Source: Dyella sp. S184 (GTDB lineage Bacteria; Pseudomonadota; Gammaproteobacteria; Xanthomonadales; Rhodanobacteraceae). From it: a stretch of DNA of 64,000 nt. Below, in pieces: positions 32,273 through 42,080 of the stretch (positions within the stretch are counted from its first letter, which is position 1; the number at the start of each line of letters is the position of its first letter). A program made the translations under genes and the position numbers. The DNA lies in NCBI RefSeq assembly GCF_009766065.1, contig NZ_LMUE01000005.1, forward strand, positions 372,001-436,000, given 5' to 3'. The notes below the pieces were generated by a model. It saw only the letters and a list, made by a program, of their open reading frames with translations, was not told the DNA's origin and searched no databases.

Positions 32273-34525
32273 ATGAAATTTCGCCACGCGCTGGTGTTCC
32301 TGCTTGCCTTCACTGCGACCTGTGTCCTTGCACAGTCGGCCGCCGATCTCGGTGCCGGCAACAGCGCGCGCAAGGCAGCCAGTTGGCCACTCAAGCCCAC
32401 GACCTCCGAGGCACAGGCTGCGCAGCTGTCCGCGCGTTTCCTGACCCGCTTCCACTATGACGCGCAGCCGCTCGACGATGCGATGTCGGTGCGGATCTAC
32501 AAGGCCTACTTCAAGCTGCTCGACAGCGAGAAGGTGTTCTTCACCCAGGCCGACATGGCCAAGTTCGCGCCGCTGAAGACCCAGCTCGACGATGCGATCT
32601 GGAACCAGGACCTGTCCGCACCGTTCTCGATCTTCAACACCTACGTGCAGCGTGCAGTCGAGCGCATGAACTATGCGCGCGGCCTGCTCAAGCAGGGCTT
32701 CGATTTTTCCGCCAACGAAAGCTATACCTTCGACCGCAAGGATGCCGACTGGCCGAAGGATCAGGCCGCGCTGGACGATCTGTGGCGTAAGCGCACGATG
32801 AATGACTGGCTGCGCCTGAAGCTGGCCGGCAAGGACGATGCCGAGATCCGCAAGACACTGGACAAGCGCTACGCCGGTTATATCGATCGCGTGAAGCAGC
32901 TGGACAGCGAGGATGCGTTCCAGACCTTCATGACCGCGTACGCCGAAACCACCGATCCACACACCGATTACCTCGGGCCGCGCGCGGCCGAGAACTTCGA
33001 CATCGCGATGAAGCTGTCGCTGGAAGGCATCGGCGCGGTACTGCAGGCACGCGACGACTACACCCAGATCCGCGAGCTGGTGCCGGCCGGCCCGGCCGGC
33101 AAGTCCGGCAAGGTGCATGTCGGCGATCTCGTGGTGGGCGTGGGCCAAGGCGACAGCCCGATCGTCGACGTGATCGGCTGGCGCCTCGATGATGTGGTCA
33201 ACCTCATTCGTGGCAAGAAAGACACCACCGTGCGGCTGGAAATCATTCCTTCCGACGCCGGTGTGGACGGCAAGCACGAGGTCGTCAGCCTGGTGCGCCA
33301 GAAGGTCAGCATCGAGGAGCAGGCGGCGAAGAAGAAGATCGTCGAGATCAAGGACGGCGACGTCACCCGCAAGATCGGCGTGATCGAGCTGCCCACGTTC
33401 TATTCCGACTTCGGTGCACGCAGCGAGGGCGACAAGGACTTCAAGAGCGCCACCCGCGATGTCGCCAAGCTGCTTGGCGAGCTGAAGGCTGCGGGCGTGC
33501 AGGGCGTGGTCATGGATTTGCGCAACAACGGCGGCGGCTCACTGGCCGAGGCCGACTCGATGACCGGGTTGTTCATCGACACCGGCCCGGTGGTGCAGGT
33601 GCGTGATTCCAAGGGTCATGTCGAGGTGCAGGGTGACGATAATCCGGGCATGGCATGGAGCGGTCCGCTCGCCGTACTGGTCAATCGCGGCTCGGCCTCG
33701 GCTTCGGAAATCTTCACCGCGGCGATCCAGGATTATCACCGTGGCCTGATCGTCGGCGAACCGACGTTCGGCAAGGGCACGGTGCAGAACCTGGTCGACC
33801 TCGACCGCTTCGCCAATGGCGACAGCGAGAAGCCGCAATATGGCGAGCTGAAGATGACCATCCAGGAATTCTTCCGCATCAATGGCGGTTCCACCCAGCT
33901 GAAGGGCGTGACGCCGGATATCGCCTACCCGAAGAGTGGCGATGACAAGGACTTCGGCGAATCCACCTACGACAACGCGCTGAAGTGGACGCAGATTGCA
34001 CCGGCCGACTACCAGCCGGTGGCCAACCTCAATGCCTATCTACCGCAGTTGCAGCAGAAGCATGACGAGCGTGTGGCGCAGTCGCCCGCATGGAAGCTGA
34101 TGCTCGACGAGCTGGCGCAATACAAGACAATGCGCGACAAGACCACGATCTCGCTGAATCTTGCCACGCGCGAGGCCGAGCGCAAGCAACAGGACGCGAT
34201 GCAGACCGAGTTCCGCAACCGGCACAAGGCCATCGACGGTACCGATGGGACGCTGAGCGACGATGACAATGCGCTCGATGATGGCCTCGACGCGAGCGAG
34301 CGCAGCCTGAAGAGCGAGCTGAAGCAGGAAAAGGATGCGAAGAAGGCGAAGGACGTGGAGCTCACCGAGACCGCGCACATCCTGTTCGACGCGCTCGGCA
34401 TGATCAAGGCCGATCCGAAGCTGGCGGCCGAAGTCCTGCCGTATGGTGGCAAGGACTCCTCCGATGTCGCGGTGGCTAAGTCGGCAACGTCGGCGGCTCC
34501 AGTGGTACCGGCAGTCGTCCATTGA
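32273..34525 (+). CDS. prc: Carboxy-terminal processing (tail-specific) protease, S41 family
   Basis: Protein of 750 residues with a signal peptide (about 1-22, VLAQS). N-terminal helical domain, PDZ domain (GIGAVLQARDDYTQIRELVPAGPA), S41 catalytic domain with the Ser in NRGSASASEIFTAAI and the Lys in GEPTFGKGTVQ, and a C-terminal DUF3340-like helical domain rich in Lys/Asp/Glu. It degrades or trims periplasmic proteins from their C-termini; in E. coli it processes PBP3 and regulates MepS, which fits its place after a wall-synthesis block. The gene starts 8 bases after lipA. Confidence 0.95.
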   Translation: MKFRHALVFLLAFTATCVLAQSAADLGAGNSARKAASWPLKPTTSEAQAAQLSARFLTRFHYDAQPLDDAMSVRIYKAYFKLLDSEKVFFTQADMAKFAPLKTQLDDAIWNQDLSAPFSIFNTYVQRAVERMNYARGLLKQGFDFSANESYTFDRKDADWPKDQAALDDLWRKRTMNDWLRLKLAGKDDAEIRKTLDKRYAGYIDRVKQLDSEDAFQTFMTAYAETTDPHTDYLGPRAAENFDIAMKLSLEGIGAVLQARDDYTQIRELVPAGPAGKSGKVHVGDLVVGVGQGDSPIVDVIGWRLDDVVNLIRGKKDTTVRLEIIPSDAGVDGKHEVVSLVRQKVSIEEQAAKKKIVEIKDGDVTRKIGVIELPTFYSDFGARSEGDKDFKSATRDVAKLLGELKAAGVQGVVMDLRNNGGGSLAEADSMTGLFIDTGPVVQVRDSKGHVEVQGDDNPGMAWSGPLAVLVNRGSASASEIFTAAIQDYHRGLIVGEPTFGKGTVQNLVDLDRFANGDSEKPQYGELKMTIQEFFRINGGSTQLKGVTPDIAYPKSGDDKDFGESTYDNALKWTQIAPADYQPVANLNAYLPQLQQKHDERVAQSPAWKLMLDELAQYKTMRDKTTISLNLATREAERKQQDAMQTEFRNRHKAIDGTDGTLSDDDNALDDGLDASERSLKSELKQEKDAKKAKDVELTETAHILFDALGMIKADPKLAAEVLPYGGKDSSDVAVAKSATSAAPVVPAVVH

Positions 34526-34546
34526 GTCGTAGCGGCAATAGGAAGT

Positions 34547-34578
34547 AAAAAAAGGCGGCGCGCTCGCGCTGCCTTTTT
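34547..34578. terminator. Bidirectional terminator between prc and the sulfotransferase gene
   Basis: A7-GGCGGCG pairs with CGCTGCC-T6 around a CGCTCG loop (one G-T pair). U-runs are produced on both strands; it lies between converging genes. Confidence 0.85.
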
Positions 34579-36428
34579 TATGCGGTGTAGCCGAGGCGTT
34601 CGATCAATGGACGCAGCATGGGCAGGATCGGTTCGAACTGTTCACGATAGGCGTGCCAGCGGTTGACCGCCTTAGGGTTGATGCCCTGGGTGACTTGGGC
34701 ATAGCTGGGTGTGCTGATGAACCGCTTGCTCTGCGCGTGTTCGGCAAAGCGTGCCATCGGCGATGCGTCGGCGAGTTCGAGAAACTGTCCCAGGCACGTG
34801 ACGTGATCGTCGAACTGGCTGACGACGGATTCGTAGCGCCACTCCAGCACGCGTGGCGCGAACACTTCCACCTGCTGGTACCAGTGCTCGAAGGCCTGCA
34901 CATACCCGCGTGCGAGGCGCTGCAGGGACGAGCACAGCACCATGAAGGCCGGTGAGCGGAACGGCTGCATGTAACAGCTGAGCAGCACATCGCACGGATG
35001 GCGCAGGCACAGGATGATGCGTGCCTGCGGAAACAGTCGCATGATCATCGGCAGGCACAGCATGTTGAGCGGATTCTTGTCGACCAGCCGACGTTGCCCG
35101 AGCTTGGGCAGCACGTGGGCAACTCGCCGGAAGTAGACGGCGCGCAATTGCTCGGCTTCCGCCTGGGTCAGGTTCGCCAGGTCGGCGGGATAGTGCTGGC
35201 CTACGAGTTCCATGCCTTCGGTCAGCTCATGGATAAAAGCGCGTTCGTCCATCGATTGGAAATCCGGATGGGCGTCGAGCATCTGTTCCAGCAAGGTCGT
35301 GCCGGAACGAGGAAAGCCGACCACGAAGACCGGGCTGTGCCTGCCGTCAGGCGAGGACAATGGTCGCCAGCCAGCGTAAGTGTGACGGCTGACCATGCGA
35401 TCCGTCATCAGCAACGGCTGGCTATCCGTCGCCAGCAGTTCCGGCACCACCTCGCGCGCGATATTCAGTTGTGCCGCATGCGCGGCGCGGAGAGCCTGCC
35501 AGGCTTCATCGCGATGGCCTTGCCTGGCGCAGGCCGAGGCCAGGCCAAAGCCGGCACTGGCCTGGCTTTCGTCGTCGATGGCCAAGGCGAGTACCCGCTG
35601 GTACAAGCCGGCGGCGCGGGCATACGAAGCTTCGCGCATGGCCAGGGCAGCGTGCGCACTCCAGCCTTCGGCGCGGGCACGCTGGGCTTGCAGCAGGTCG
35701 AGCGTGGTCAGCGGCAACTGCCGCAATTCGACCTGCGCACGTTCGACCTGGTTGCTTCTCTCGTACAGCGCGGCCTTCTGTGCGCTGATACGAAGCTGCA
35801 TGATTCTGGCATCTTCGGTGTCGGCTGGCAGTTGCGCGTGCGCCAAAGTGCGCAGCGCGGCATCAAGATCGCCCTGGGCGGCAAGCATGGCGGACAGGGT
35901 CATGGCCTGTTCGGCAGCTTGTGCAGGCCAGTCGATCGCCCCGGCCAGCATCGCTTCCTGGCTGCCGTTGTCGCCGCAGACGTAGCAGGCATGGGCGGCC
36001 TGCAGCCGGGCCTCGATGAAATGCGGGGACAGCTGCACCGCATCCATCAGGCTCTGCCGGGCCAACAGCCACTGCCGTTGCTGGATATACAGCAGTCCGA
36101 GGTTGTAGTGGACTTCGGCGTCACACGGCGCCAGCGATCGGGCCATAAGAAATGCGTGTTCGGAGCCGGCCGTGTCGCCTGATTGCCGACAGGCCACGCC
36201 CAGATTGTTCCAGTAGGCGGAAACGTCCGGTCGCCTCTGCGACAGCTGGTCGAACGTCGCGGCTGCGTGGCCGTAGCGATGAGTCGCCTGCTGCGCCAGG
36301 CCAAGCCACAGCATGACGCCTTCATCCGCTTCGCCGGCCTGCGCGGCGAGAGCAATGACGCGCTCCATTTCGCCGGCGTTATAGGCCGAAGCCATGGTGA
36401 TGGCGAGGCCGCTGGTTGAATTGGACAT
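34578..36428 (-). CDS. Tetratricopeptide-repeat sulfotransferase family protein
   Basis: Protein of 616 residues. The N-terminal half (about 1-340) is a chain of TPR-like helices (ALAPCDAEVHYNLGLLYIQQRQWLLARQSL). The C-terminal half is a sulfotransferase domain with the PAPS 5'-phosphosulfate loop VVGFPRSGTTLLEQML, a later LVDKNPLNMLCLPMIMRLFPQARIILCLRHPCDV (3'-phosphate binding region) and LEWRYESVV. No signal peptide is present. The acceptor is unknown; proteins of this architecture are common in xanthomonads and some have been proposed to modify sugars or proteins. Flanked by terminators, so monocistronic. Confidence 0.88.
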   Translation of the reverse strand: MSNSTSGLAITMASAYNAGEMERVIALAAQAGEADEGVMLWLGLAQQATHRYGHAAATFDQLSQRRPDVSAYWNNLGVACRQSGDTAGSEHAFLMARSLAPCDAEVHYNLGLLYIQQRQWLLARQSLMDAVQLSPHFIEARLQAAHACYVCGDNGSQEAMLAGAIDWPAQAAEQAMTLSAMLAAQGDLDAALRTLAHAQLPADTEDARIMQLRISAQKAALYERSNQVERAQVELRQLPLTTLDLLQAQRARAEGWSAHAALAMREASYARAAGLYQRVLALAIDDESQASAGFGLASACARQGHRDEAWQALRAAHAAQLNIAREVVPELLATDSQPLLMTDRMVSRHTYAGWRPLSSPDGRHSPVFVVGFPRSGTTLLEQMLDAHPDFQSMDERAFIHELTEGMELVGQHYPADLANLTQAEAEQLRAVYFRRVAHVLPKLGQRRLVDKNPLNMLCLPMIMRLFPQARIILCLRHPCDVLLSCYMQPFRSPAFMVLCSSLQRLARGYVQAFEHWYQQVEVFAPRVLEWRYESVVSQFDDHVTCLGQFLELADASPMARFAEHAQSKRFISTPSYAQVTQGINPKAVNRWHAYREQFEPILPMLRPLIERLGYTA

Positions 36429-36464
36429 GTCTTCTCGATCGACCGTTGCTGATCTCCATTATGC

Positions 36465-36497
36465 AAGAGGGGCCGCGAGACGTTCGCGGCCCCTCTT
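36465..36497 (-). terminator. Strong hairpin downstream of the TonB-dependent receptor gene
   Basis: AAGAGGGGCCGCGA pairs perfectly (14 bp) with TCGCGGCCCCTCTT across a 5-base loop. It has no U-run on either side. It lies 43 bases past the receptor stop and just before the sulfotransferase start on the same strand, so it probably terminates or insulates the receptor transcript. Confidence 0.6.
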
Positions 36498-36539
36498 GGG
36501 TACTTCGGGGTTTTTCGAGCCTCCCTAGGTGCTCAGGTG

Positions 36540-39449
36540 TCAGAGCTTGAACGTGGCGCGCAGCCAGTAATAGCGTCCGATCGTGTCGTAGGTGGCGGTG
36601 TCGACGTTGTAGTTCAAGCCGTTCTGATAGATCAGCGGCGGCGCCTTGTTGCTGAGGTTGTCTACGCCGAAGTCGATCTTGGTATGCCACGCCGGGATCG
36701 CATAGCCAAGCTGGATCGAGTGATACAGCACCGAGGCCATCGGTATATTCACGCCACTGATATCGGCGTCCGCATTCAGGTTGGTCAGATGGTTGATGTA
36801 GCGTGTCTGCCACTGGGCACTCCAGTTACCCAGCTCCCAGTTGAACGTGAGCGTGCCACGCCAGCGCGTGAGGTTGCCGAACTGCTGGGTGTAGGTACCA
36901 GCGTAATTGATCGTTTGCGCGCCGGGTTCGCCCGGAGCGGCGTCGTTCTTGTAGGTGGCGAGATAGGTGGTGGCAAAACCCGCCTTGAAATTGCCGGGGT
37001 CGAAGTTGCCGAGATCGAAATGCGGGATCTTGTAGTTCAGCGTGAAGTCGACACCGCTGGTGCTGAGGTTGCCCAGGTTGACTACCGGTGTATCGATGAC
37101 CTGCACCTGGCCCGGTTGCTGGGTAGTAGCGTTGTAGCGACTGATCAACGAGCAATACGGGCTGCTGTTGTTGGCGAAGCAGGCATTGACCACCGTCGAC
37201 GCGGCGATCGGCGTCAGCAGATCGTTCAGGTAGACGTGCCAGAAGTCGACACTGGTGGACACGCCATCTGCCCAGCTGGGGTTGTAGACCAAGCCGAAAT
37301 CGATCGATTTGCCCTGTTCCGGCTTGAGTGAGTTACCGACCGTATTGGCGCCAGAGTAGTAAGTATTGACCTGGGCGGGATTGTCGCCGGCCCAGTTGAC
37401 CGGTACGTACTGGCAGGCAGCGGCATGCTGCGCGAGCTCGGCCGCCGAGAGATGTGCGCAGGGATCGTTCAATGTCGGCTGGACCAGGGTGACGCCGTCG
37501 TGGAGTTCATCCAGATTGGGCGCGCGGAATACCTGGGATATCGTGCCGCGCACCAGCAGGTCGGCGATCGGTCGCCATTCGATCGCGATTTTCTTGTTGG
37601 TGGTGGTGCCGGAGGTGCTGTAGTCGGAAGCGCGGATGCCCAAGTCAATATTCAACGAATACGCCCACGGCTGCTGCGACAGCAGCGGGATCAGCGATTC
37701 GGCATAGAGCTCCTTGACGTTCTCGCTGCCACGGCCGGGCGAGCCGCAGGCCTCCTGCAGCACTTCGCAGGTGCCGGTGGCGAGGTTGAGGACGGCGTCG
37801 GGGGTGACTGTGTAGTTCATCGATTGTTGGCGGTACAGACCGCCGACAGCCAGTTGCATGGCACCTGCCGGCAGGTCCCATAGTTCACCGCTGGCGTCGA
37901 ACTGGACCTGCTTGGTGGCATTGGTGAATACGTACACCGGGGCATCCACACCAGCCCTCAACGCGGCCGACACAGTCGGGTTGGCCTGGTTGAAGATATT
38001 CACGCCATTGTTGATCGCGGTCTGGAAGTCGGCAATGTTGACCTCGTTGTAATCACGCTGCACGCGATTGGCATAGCCGTAATCGATCGAGGCATCCCAG
38101 TTCCAGCTGCTCTGGCCGAAATTACCGCGCAGCCCGGTGTTGATCTGCACGTTCTTGGTGTCATAGGTATGCAGGCGGGTACCGAGTCCGGTCAGCCGGG
38201 TATTGAACTGATAGCCGCTGTTCGGATCGCCCGGGATGGGATTCGCGCTGAACGTGACGCCGAACGGATTGATCGGGTTGCTGGCGAGCACATACCAGCC
38301 GTCACCGACTCCGGTGGGCGCAGGCGCATCCTGACCGCTCGACTGGGTATGGTTGAAGAACGCATCCGTGAAGAAGGTCAGGTTGTCCGTCAGCTTGTAG
38401 CTGCCGAGTACGAAACCATCGGTGCGCTGCTGCTGGGTCTGGATGTAGTTGTACGCGTTGTAGTTGTATGCATCCGGGGCGCCGCGGTCACAGCGGTAGT
38501 CGCTCTGGCTCGACCCGTTGCCTGATGCCAGCGTGATGTATTGGGTCGGGCAGGTGCCTGCCTGGTTGGCGGCGATCGATGAGGGCACCTGGATCTTGCC
38601 GGTCGGGATGCTGCTGGAGCCGGATGGCGTGATCACGCCGCTCGACAGATAAAGCTGCTGCGCGGAGAACTTGCGCTGGGTGGCCAGCACGGCGTCGTAC
38701 TTGTTGTAATCGATGCCACCAACGATGCTGTAGTTGTCGCCGGTCGCGCCGGCGGTCAAGCTGATGCCGTGCCGCTGGCCGTCGCCATGGCTGGAAATAC
38801 CATCGTTGATGCTGGCTTCGGCGCCCTGGTAGTCCTTGCGCAGGATGAAGTTGACTACACCGCCGATCGCATCGGAGCCATACACCGTCGAGGCGCCTTC
38901 AGGCAGCACGTCGACCCGCTCGATCATGTTCTGCGGAATCATGTTGACATCGGTATTGGCCATGCGCTGACCGTCGATCAACACCAGGGTACGGTCGGTG
39001 CCCAGACCGCGCAGCGAGATGCGCGCCGCGCCATCGCCACCCTCCAGCAGGGGGCTGGCGACGCCGCCGCCGTTGCTGTTGTTCTGGGTATTGGTCGCGT
39101 TGCCGGAAATGCTGGGCAGCTGCTGCAGCACGTCGCCCAGGGTCGGCTTGCCGGAATTCGAAATGGTGGTGCGATCCACCATCGTCACCGGGCTGGATGT
39201 TTCGGCGTCGACGCGCCGGATCAGCGAGCCGGTAACGACAACCGCCTGCAGGTTTTTTGCCTTGCTTGTCGTAGCCGGCGGCGGCGTGGCCTGATTTGCG
39301 GCCGGGGAATTGCTCCCTGTCGGCGTGGTCGGCGTGGCGCCGGCAGTCTGGTCCTGCGCCTGTGCTACGGATGCGCCCAGTGACATGGTGGCGAAAAGCG
39401 CGCTGGACAGCGCCAGCGCCAGCCGGTTATGAGGCAATACACGATGCAT
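36540..39449 (-). CDS. TonB-dependent receptor, large (969 residues)
   Basis: Signal peptide about 1-31 (ASVAQA), a Pro/Thr/Ala-rich linker, then the TonB-box-like NLQAVVVTGSLIRR and the plug domain (TLGDVLQQLPSISGNATNTQNN, ISLRGLGTDRTLVLIDGQRM, ERVDVLPEGASTVYGSDAIGGVVNFILRK). A 22-strand-type barrel follows, ending with a C-terminal Phe/Leu strand (RYYWLRATFKL). The long extracellular loops contain Cys pairs. It is of the xanthomonad oar/CirA-like class used for complex substrates; the ligand is unknown and no neighbouring catabolic genes help. The ribosome site GGGGAG precedes the ATG at 39449. Confidence 0.92.
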   Translation of the reverse strand: MHRVLPHNRLALALSSALFATMSLGASVAQAQDQTAGATPTTPTGSNSPAANQATPPPATTSKAKNLQAVVVTGSLIRRVDAETSSPVTMVDRTTISNSGKPTLGDVLQQLPSISGNATNTQNNSNGGGVASPLLEGGDGAARISLRGLGTDRTLVLIDGQRMANTDVNMIPQNMIERVDVLPEGASTVYGSDAIGGVVNFILRKDYQGAEASINDGISSHGDGQRHGISLTAGATGDNYSIVGGIDYNKYDAVLATQRKFSAQQLYLSSGVITPSGSSSIPTGKIQVPSSIAANQAGTCPTQYITLASGNGSSQSDYRCDRGAPDAYNYNAYNYIQTQQQRTDGFVLGSYKLTDNLTFFTDAFFNHTQSSGQDAPAPTGVGDGWYVLASNPINPFGVTFSANPIPGDPNSGYQFNTRLTGLGTRLHTYDTKNVQINTGLRGNFGQSSWNWDASIDYGYANRVQRDYNEVNIADFQTAINNGVNIFNQANPTVSAALRAGVDAPVYVFTNATKQVQFDASGELWDLPAGAMQLAVGGLYRQQSMNYTVTPDAVLNLATGTCEVLQEACGSPGRGSENVKELYAESLIPLLSQQPWAYSLNIDLGIRASDYSTSGTTTNKKIAIEWRPIADLLVRGTISQVFRAPNLDELHDGVTLVQPTLNDPCAHLSAAELAQHAAACQYVPVNWAGDNPAQVNTYYSGANTVGNSLKPEQGKSIDFGLVYNPSWADGVSTSVDFWHVYLNDLLTPIAASTVVNACFANNSSPYCSLISRYNATTQQPGQVQVIDTPVVNLGNLSTSGVDFTLNYKIPHFDLGNFDPGNFKAGFATTYLATYKNDAAPGEPGAQTINYAGTYTQQFGNLTRWRGTLTFNWELGNWSAQWQTRYINHLTNLNADADISGVNIPMASVLYHSIQLGYAIPAWHTKIDFGVDNLSNKAPPLIYQNGLNYNVDTATYDTIGRYYWLRATFKL

Positions 39450-39693
39450 GAAGTTCTCCCCGATCTTTGATGGATGTTGGCGGGATATTCATGGCGGCGG
39501 CGCTTCTCAAGCAGACACATCCAAACGAGCGCTCCAACATGCCCCTCTCCCGAGGGCAGGCGTGCCGCCATGATCCGGTTCGTGTGACCTACTGCAATTG
39601 CAAACGCATCAACCTGTACTTCCCCACGCTGCACTTCCCCATGGGCAAGTTAGCTGCTGGATCCTGCGGTTTTGTTGACGCAGTCGGAGGAAA

Positions 39694-39858
39694 ATGCAGA
39701 TCGATTTGCAGGATCACACGAGACCGCAGAAAAAAACAGCGCCACGACACTATTTTTCGACGATGGCTCGATGGCCGACTGCAGGGAGTAAGCATGCGCA
39801 AGCCATGCGCCTGGTGCACGGCTGGTCCATTTCAGAAGCAGGCGGGCGGTGGCGGTGA
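39694..39858 (+). CDS. Candidate small ORF, 54 residues, unknown
   Basis: The reading frame MQIDLQDHTRPQKKTAP... ends in MRLVHGWSISEAGGRWR. It has an excellent ribosome site (GGAGG, 4 bases before the ATG) and a TTGACG 17 bases before the start. The C-terminal half resembles the beginning of a helix-turn-helix. It may be a real microprotein or the front half of a frameshifted gene whose remainder is the next entry. Apart from these two frames I see nothing convincing in the 567 bases between the receptor gene and the DUF4126 gene. Confidence 0.35.
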   Translation: MQIDLQDHTRPQKKTAPRHYFSTMARWPTAGSKHAQAMRLVHGWSISEAGGRWR

Positions 39859-39980
39859 TACGGGAATTGCGCGGCCTGCACGTCCGGACAGACAGCGTGA
39901 TCTTGCACACGGCCGGGCATCCGGTATTGGCTCGGCAAGGAGTTGCGGCAAGGCTGGACAGGCGGCGGAATCACGCGTAA
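39855..39980 (+). CDS. Candidate small ORF overlapping the previous one, 41 residues
   Basis: Starts at a GTG that overlaps the preceding stop (GTGA) and reads VIRELRGLHVRTDSVILHTA and on to DRRRNHA. The residues look protein-like and join well to the preceding frame by a -1 shift in the run of GGCGG. Either a translationally coupled pair or the two halves of one gene broken by a frameshift. It ends 36 bases before the DUF4126 gene. Confidence 0.3.
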   Translation: MIRELRGLHVRTDSVILHTAGHPVLARQGVAARLDRRRNHA

Positions 39981-40016
39981 ACACGGTCTGCAGCTCGGCC
40001 CGTCACGAGGATCAGC

Positions 40017-40625
40017 ATGGACACGTTGCCGAACGTCGCGCTCGCCGGTGGCCTGGCCTGGGCCAGCGGCATCCGGCTTTACGCCACCATCTTCGTGGCC
40101 GGCATGCTGGGCCGGCTCGGCTATGTGCACCTGCCGGATGGCTTGCTGCCGCTGACCGATACCTGGGTGCTGGCAGTGTCCGGTGCGCTGATGCTGTGCG
40201 AATTCCTCGCCGACAAGGTACCGGCGTTCGATAGCGCCTGGGATGCGGTGCATACCTTCATCCGCATCCCGATCGGCACCTTGCTGGCCTGGGGCGTGTT
40301 CAAGGATTCCGGTGCCGGCACACAGCTGGCGGCGGCCCTGCTCGGTGGTGCGCTGGTCGCCGGCACGCATTTCACCAAGGCCGGCACGCGCGCGCTGATC
40401 AATACTTCACCGGAGCCTTTCAGCAACTGGGGTGCCAGCGTGGGCGAAGACGTCAGCTGGCTCGGCGGCATGTACCTGATGTGGCAGCACCCGCTGGTGC
40501 TGCTGATCCTGCTCGGCCTGTTCGTGCTGCTGATGTGCTGGATGCTACCGCGGATCGTGCGCGGCCTACGTGCCTTGCGGCGACTCGGTTCGACCCTGTC
40601 CGGATCATCCGCTCAGCCGCGATAG
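40017..40625 (+). CDS. DUF4126 family membrane protein
   Basis: Protein of 202 residues with five to six predicted transmembrane helices (ASGIRLYATIFVAGMLGRLG, LAVSGALMLCEFLADKVP, QLAAALLGGALVAGTHF, LVLLILLGLFVLLMCWM). The charged motif CEFLADKVPAFDSAWD and GTHFTKAGTRALINTSPEPFSNW are typical of DUF4126. Function unknown. The 3' end overlaps the convergent aminopeptidase gene by 13 bases. Confidence 0.9.
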   Translation: MDTLPNVALAGGLAWASGIRLYATIFVAGMLGRLGYVHLPDGLLPLTDTWVLAVSGALMLCEFLADKVPAFDSAWDAVHTFIRIPIGTLLAWGVFKDSGAGTQLAAALLGGALVAGTHFTKAGTRALINTSPEPFSNWGASVGEDVSWLGGMYLMWQHPLVLLILLGLFVLLMCWMLPRIVRGLRALRRLGSTLSGSSAQPR

Positions 40626-41992
40626 CGCTGCTGCAGGAATGCGAACAGCGCGCGCAGGCCCATCGCTTCGCCGCCGCGTGGCCGTCCGGGACGATCGCCG
40701 TCGTTCCACGCATACGTATCCAGATGCAGCCACGGCATGCCGGCCGGCACGAAGCGTTCCAGATACAGCGCCGCGGTGATCGCGCCCGCATGCCGCGACG
40801 GGCCGGCGTTGGCGAAGTCAGCCAGGTACGAGTCGAGCATCCGGCGGTACGGTCGCCACAACGGCAGCTGCCACAGCGGATCGTTGACGGCGTGGCCGGC
40901 GGCGAGCACGTCAGTGGCCAGGGTCTGGTCGTTGGCGAACAACGCCGGCAGATCCGGTCCCAGCGCCACGCGTGCAGCGCCGGTGAGGGTGGCGAAATCG
41001 ACGATCAGTTCGGGCTTCTGTTCGGCGCCGTAAGCCAACGCATCGCACAGCACCAGCCGGCCTTCGGCGTCGGTGTTGTCGATCTCGACAGTGTGGCCGG
41101 CGCGGGTGATGATCACTTCGCCCGGACGCATCGCGTTGCCGGCCACCGAGTTCTCCACCGCCGGAATCAGCAGGGTCAGGCGGACCGGCAGGTTCGCCTG
41201 CATGATCAATCCGGCCAGTGCGATCGCGTGCGCGGCGCCGCCCATGTCCTTCTTCATCCAGCGCATGCCATCGCTGGATTTCAGGTTGAGGCCGCCGGTG
41301 TCGAAACACACGCCCTTGCCGACCACCACCAGTTTCGGATGGCTGGACTTGCCCCAGTTCAATTCGATCAGTCGCGGCGCGCGATGGCTGGCGCGGCCGA
41401 CGGCGTGGATGGTGGGGAAGTTGGCCTTGAGCAGTTCGTCGCCAACCCACTCGCGCACCTTCGCCTTGTGTGTCTTGCCGAGCTGCTTCACCGCATCGGC
41501 GAGCTGCTTGGGTCCCATGTCCTCGGTCGGCGTGTTGACCAGGTCGCGCACCCGGTTGGTCGCTTCCACCAGCGGCGCCAGCTGCTGCAGTTCGGCGGCG
41601 GAAACGACGAGCCGCGCCGGCGCGCGTTTGGCCTGGCGATAGCGGGCGAACTGGTAAGCGCCCAGCGCCCAGCCCAGTGCGGCCTGGATCGGGTCGGCCG
41701 GCACGCCTTCGCTGGCGAGATGGTAGTTCGCCTCGGGCAAGCTGGCTGGCAGCGCGGCCAGCGCGCCGAGTGGATCATGCGCATCGACGCCGACCAGCAC
41801 CCGCACCAGTTTGCCGGCCGGATCGGCGAGCAAGGCAAACGTGCCCGGCGCGGCCTCGAAGCCGCTGTCGCGCAGCCAGCGGCGCTGCGCTGCGGTGAGT
41901 CGCCGACGGCTGGCTGCGTAATGCGCCGCGTCGGTGGTTTCGATGGCGATGCTGTGGCGGTTGCCGGGCTGGCGTTCGATCAGGGCGGACAT
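40613..41992 (-). CDS. Leucyl aminopeptidase family protein (M17)
   Basis: Protein of 459 residues from MSALIERQPG (41992). The C-terminal M17 domain has VVGKGVCFDTGGLNLKSSDGMRWMKKDMGGAA, with the bicarbonate and metal-binding Lys and Asp residues, and the family signature NTDAEGRLVLCDALAYG. The N-terminal domain is divergent and short. This is the PepB/YwaD-like branch of M17 rather than canonical PepA. It removes N-terminal residues from peptides in the cytoplasm. The start at 42055 would add 21 residues without support. Confidence 0.92.
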   Translation of the reverse strand: MSALIERQPGNRHSIAIETTDAAHYAASRRRLTAAQRRWLRDSGFEAAPGTFALLADPAGKLVRVLVGVDAHDPLGALAALPASLPEANYHLASEGVPADPIQAALGWALGAYQFARYRQAKRAPARLVVSAAELQQLAPLVEATNRVRDLVNTPTEDMGPKQLADAVKQLGKTHKAKVREWVGDELLKANFPTIHAVGRASHRAPRLIELNWGKSSHPKLVVVGKGVCFDTGGLNLKSSDGMRWMKKDMGGAAHAIALAGLIMQANLPVRLTLLIPAVENSVAGNAMRPGEVIITRAGHTVEIDNTDAEGRLVLCDALAYGAEQKPELIVDFATLTGAARVALGPDLPALFANDQTLATDVLAAGHAVNDPLWQLPLWRPYRRMLDSYLADFANAGPSRHAGAITAALYLERFVPAGMPWLHLDTYAWNDGDRPGRPRGGEAMGLRALFAFLQQRYRG

Positions 41993-42080
41993 GCGGAATC
42001 CTTCGGGCTTGCGGTGGTACGTATGTCGTGCGAGTGCGTGTGAGTCAATCGGCAATAATGCTCGTTTTGACGGGCGCTGC

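Noticed and set aside
39467-40234. 255-codon frame running into the DUF4126 gene
   Set aside because: It overlaps a clear membrane-protein gene in another frame and is Arg/Gly/Cys-rich without structure.
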